This document shows, one piece after another, positions 60,801-64,000 of a DNA stretch of 64,000 nucleotides (the first letter of the stretch is position 1; the number at the start of each line of letters is the position of its first letter). This DNA comes from Hofstenia miamia. Taxonomy: Eukaryota > Xenacoelomorpha > Acoela. The stretch spans positions 1,447,120-1,511,119 of the forward strand of contig SCFE01000077.1 in the NCBI GenBank assembly GCA_004352715.1. Reading direction: 5' to 3'. The notes beneath the pieces are model-generated. The model had not been told where the DNA came from, did not search any database, and worked only from the letters and a program-made list of their open reading frames with translations. Position numbers and translations under genes: made by a program.

Positions 60801-63800
60801 ATTAGTATGCAATGGCACGCATTTAGAATTCGAACCAGTTAACCTTTTGCCTAGTTTTGAAATATCCAAGCGGTTGTTTTAATATACTTTTTTCAATTAG
60901 ATGTAACCAAGATAACGGATTTGTTAGTGGGTATTGGGGGAGGGATTTTTATTTCAGTAGTATAGACACCAGTTCCTAGATGTTTGTATGCCTTAACGTT
61001 GTAAATACTGCAGTACCCAACAAGTGCAACCATGATACTAAACGACAAAGTGGTAGTAACACGTTTTCAATAATGCTTTCGAGTGCGGATGCAGTATAAT
61101 GAATTGGAAATTATTTTATATTAGATTGCTTTAATTTCAAAATCTTTCTTTCAATTTATGTGAAATGCTATCTTTTCTGTGAACTGATAAAATCTAATTA
61201 CAAATGCGCTTCCATTCAAGGAACGCCTTAAAATTTATGTCATTGCCCATTTGTAAGGATTCAGGGCGTTTTTAAATCAATGAAATGTTACTAACCCTAC
61301 TAACCCTATTCTGGGTATTTCTGTAGGTAAAGAATGATGCATCAGACATGGTAACGATGTGAACATTTCTAATCCCTCACAAAACCAATAAAAAAAGTTT
61401 GTTCCCGGAAACTTTTTTTAATGTCCAAACTATATTCACAATAATAAAGAACTGACTTTTCAATTGTTTTTAGACTCGGACTAGAGGTGATAATTTCGAT
61501 TTACAGGCAAACCCCATTAAGCGATGTGTTATATACTCTTCAAGGCGCTATAACTTTCTATTTCTCTAATATAGGATGAGCTGTTTAATTTTCGTAACTC
61601 ATTGGCGTTTGCAAGCAACACAAGCATAAACATAACTAAACATAGTTTACGGAGGAAGTAGAGATTAGACACTTGTATTTGAGTGTCCAGTTTTGTGGTG
61701 TCATCACAAGAGGAGAATGATTTGAAAGACGGATGACAAGTATCTCTAAAGCTACTTCATTCCGCTTATCTTTTGCATCTTAATGAAAACTAACTTGGGA
61801 GTTGAGGAATTAATATGCATTAATGCATGACAACATTCAAAGTGTTGTAAACACCTCCTAGACAAGGCGTTCCAATTTCTATAAAATTACATTTCTTTGT
61901 AAAATAGTTTTTAATCCATACTTTTTATAAGATCATGAAGTAAGGAAATTGCAGCACAAAGGGCGCGGTAGAAATTTTTTCTATTTGGATTGAGATCCTG
62001 TTAGCCCAATCCTACACTGCTTAGCGTAACTTTAAAGTTAGGAGGTTTTTTGTCTAGATTTTCGAAATAACATTGTCAATTGGATATCTTTGGATATAAA
62101 CGAATCTATTAGTAAATGTGTACTAAGAATAATTTCTGTAAAAGTATTAAGTATTTTTTAATGAAAAATCTATTTTTTTAAAAACTTACAAATTCTCCCC
62201 ATACCTAATGTTTAGATAATAAGAAGATCTAAAGCGAAGATCTAAAGCTCATGGGAGAAATAACTCAATTTTAAAATGTAACTGAAAGAAGAGACATTTC
62301 TCTATCCTGTGGTGTTTTCGGATTTTAGCTATCTTTATTCGTTTGTAAGCAATGAGCTTTTAAATTTGTGAATTAACTTGCCCTATGAATATTTTACAAT
62401 TTTCAAAAAAGTCACTTATTTCATTTTATGAAATTGCAAATTCAATACTTCACAATCCTGGTAACAAACAGATCAACACAACCTAAAAAATTAATAGCTT
62501 TTTATTTTATAGGCACAATATTGATGTCTTATTCCATTTTCAAAATTTCTTTTTATAAAATTGTGCAAATACCAAAACAAAACATCGAATAATTGAAGTA
62601 TGGTTGAGATCATGTGTTAATTTATTTGAGTTGAGTTTTGTGATAGTCAACTATCTTACCAGGTTTCCACTTTATATACATTTATAATCCAAATTGGAAT
62701 CTACAAAAAAGAGTAAATTTGCAAATTTGCATTTGGAAAGTGTTGGACCTTGACTGGATTCAATAACAGAAAAATCTTCATAGAGATTATCATGGATTTC
62801 TACAATATATAGTATAGTGTAAATCTCTGATATTTTAAATTAAGTACTAGATGGTCTTATCATTTATATTTCTACTTAGAATGATATTTAAAATAATTTG
62901 CTTCACTCCAGTGGTGTATGCAATAGGAAGTATTTTTTTTCCGGAAAACTTATTGGCTTATTTTTCTATACCGTTTTTAGGAAAAATCGAATTGCAAGTT
63001 TAAAATTCTAAGGAAAATATACGAAACGGACGTCATAATAATTGAGTTTTCAACAAAGCGGATACGTTTCTAATAAAAACGTACCTTTTAATTAATGACT
63101 CGCAACTGTGTTAGAATATTTCCACCATTTTTTGATATTTATAGTTTATCATTGGATTCTATACTGTATGTCCACCATTTATATCATAGATCGCTAAATA
63201 GAATTTAACTTTCAAAGTATACATTAAGGTTCAAAATGCATCTTTAAAGTCTTTGCAAGTCGTTGATTTCTTTAAATGTGCTTTACAGTTGTGCGTTCTA
63301 AGATAATAACGCAAAATTTTAGGGTATGAAATTACGTTTTTCTATTGAAGAACTTATATTAAAACATGATATTATTATAGTTTGATATAATTTTAGTTTT
63401 CTATTAATTAAATTCGATGTTACTGTTGAACTTTAAACATTTCCATGATAAAATTCAAATTAGTTTTCACTTTGTGATATACATATAAATGGCTTTGCTA
63501 AGCATTGACGCTGCTGAAAACACTGCTGTTAAGTATTTGCAAGTGTGTATAGTTCCTACAAATTGCGTTTATTTTTCACATTTGAAGTTATTGACGCACT
63601 AGTTAACATGGGATATATATATATATATAAACCAGATTTTCCTTTCTTAACTTAGGTATTATTCGGATAATTGAACTTATTTTTCACATTTAATGAAAGT
63701 TTGTTGTTAAATTTATGTTTCAGCTTGACCGAACTAACTACCGGTAGGCGGTCGCTTCCACTTCTGAGTTATTTCACACCCTTATATTCATTATCTCGTT

Positions 63801-64000
63801 TAATAAACATTTGATAAATTCCAGGCTATGAGCTGTCATAAATACTAGTGCATGTACAACATGGATTTTTGGTTCAAGTTAAACATGTATCCTGATTCAT
63901 ATATTTTCAAGAATTCCGCTTTGTAGTTATTTGAATTTCTTAAAATTTTGTTTTGTATTTATACAGTCTGTGTTGTGGTTTTCATCTTTATTTCTGTTCA
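57853..64000. other. Non-coding AT-rich DNA to window end
   Basis: No gene, RNA or intact mobile element recognised. A diverged copy of repeat R lies at 62185-62310 and contains an exact 13-bp tandem duplication (GAAGATCTAAAGC twice, 62223-62248). (TA)n is at 63613-63630. An upstream exon for the GPCR could lie here but none was identified. Confidence 0.5.
62185..62310. repeat. Dispersed repeat family R, diverged copy 3
   Basis: CTCCCCATACCTAATGTTTA corresponds to CTCCCCATACCTAGTATTTA at about 35753 and CTCTCTATACTTAATGTTCA at about 17393. The later GAAAGAAGAGACATTTCTC resembles GAAAGAGGAGACTCTCCTC of copy 1. Confidence 0.5.

Overview
This is an AT-rich, gene-poor stretch of a eukaryotic nuclear genome, almost certainly an invertebrate animal. 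The evidence is intron-split coding sequence, a rhodopsin-type receptor, several clades of animal non-LTR retrotransposon relics, Tc1, piggyBac and hAT transposon remains, and many (TA)n microsatellites. The phylum cannot be fixed from the sequence. There is no bacterial-style gene organisation, no rRNA, no convincing tRNA and no CRISPR array. Nearly all open reading frames of 60-100 codons are chance frames in AT-rich DNA.

The one gene that looks functional is a rhodopsin-family seven-transmembrane receptor (GPCR) on the minus strand, in at least three exons: TM1(part)-TM3 at 48279-48590, TM4-TM5 at 37655-37931, and TM6-TM7 plus tail at 32919-33367. The splice signals and phases fit together (phase 0, then phase 1). 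The introns are about 10.3 kb and 4.3 kb. The N-terminus and first half of TM1 may lie in an unidentified upstream exon.

Layout. 1-5760: a graveyard of non-LTR retrotransposons. It holds minus-strand fragments with endonuclease, RT core and 3' ends carrying a TTATC-type tail, then a plus-strand RT pseudogene. 5760-16800: non-coding, with two hAT-type MITEs (10311-10446, 12253-12501) and a duplicated block around an N at 14982. 16801-17175: another hAT-like MITE. 19200-19720: a GC-richer island with two strong palindromes. 20940-21420: a broken Tc1 DD34E transposase. 26283-26445: a MITE with 7/8 target-site duplication. 27878-29932: a palindrome-bearing repeat and a Helitron-like 3' end, duplicated around an N. 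31105-32010: a frameshifted piggyBac transposase. 32919-48590: the GPCR gene, with MITEs and microsatellites in its introns and a much-decayed RT at 44350-44890. 48594-52600: assembly duplication, MITE, the second palindrome-bearing repeat and another RT pseudogene (50650-51700). 52600-64000: no recognisable gene, only microsatellites and diverged repeats.

A striking technical feature is that all five short N runs (four of 1 base, one of 12) sit exactly between two near-identical direct copies of 70-1008 bp. They look like unmerged contig ends or alleles rather than real tandem duplications. I found no convincing previously undescribed system. The observations most worth checking are the split receptor with several altered signature residues, the MITE families, and the palindromes near 19.6 kb.
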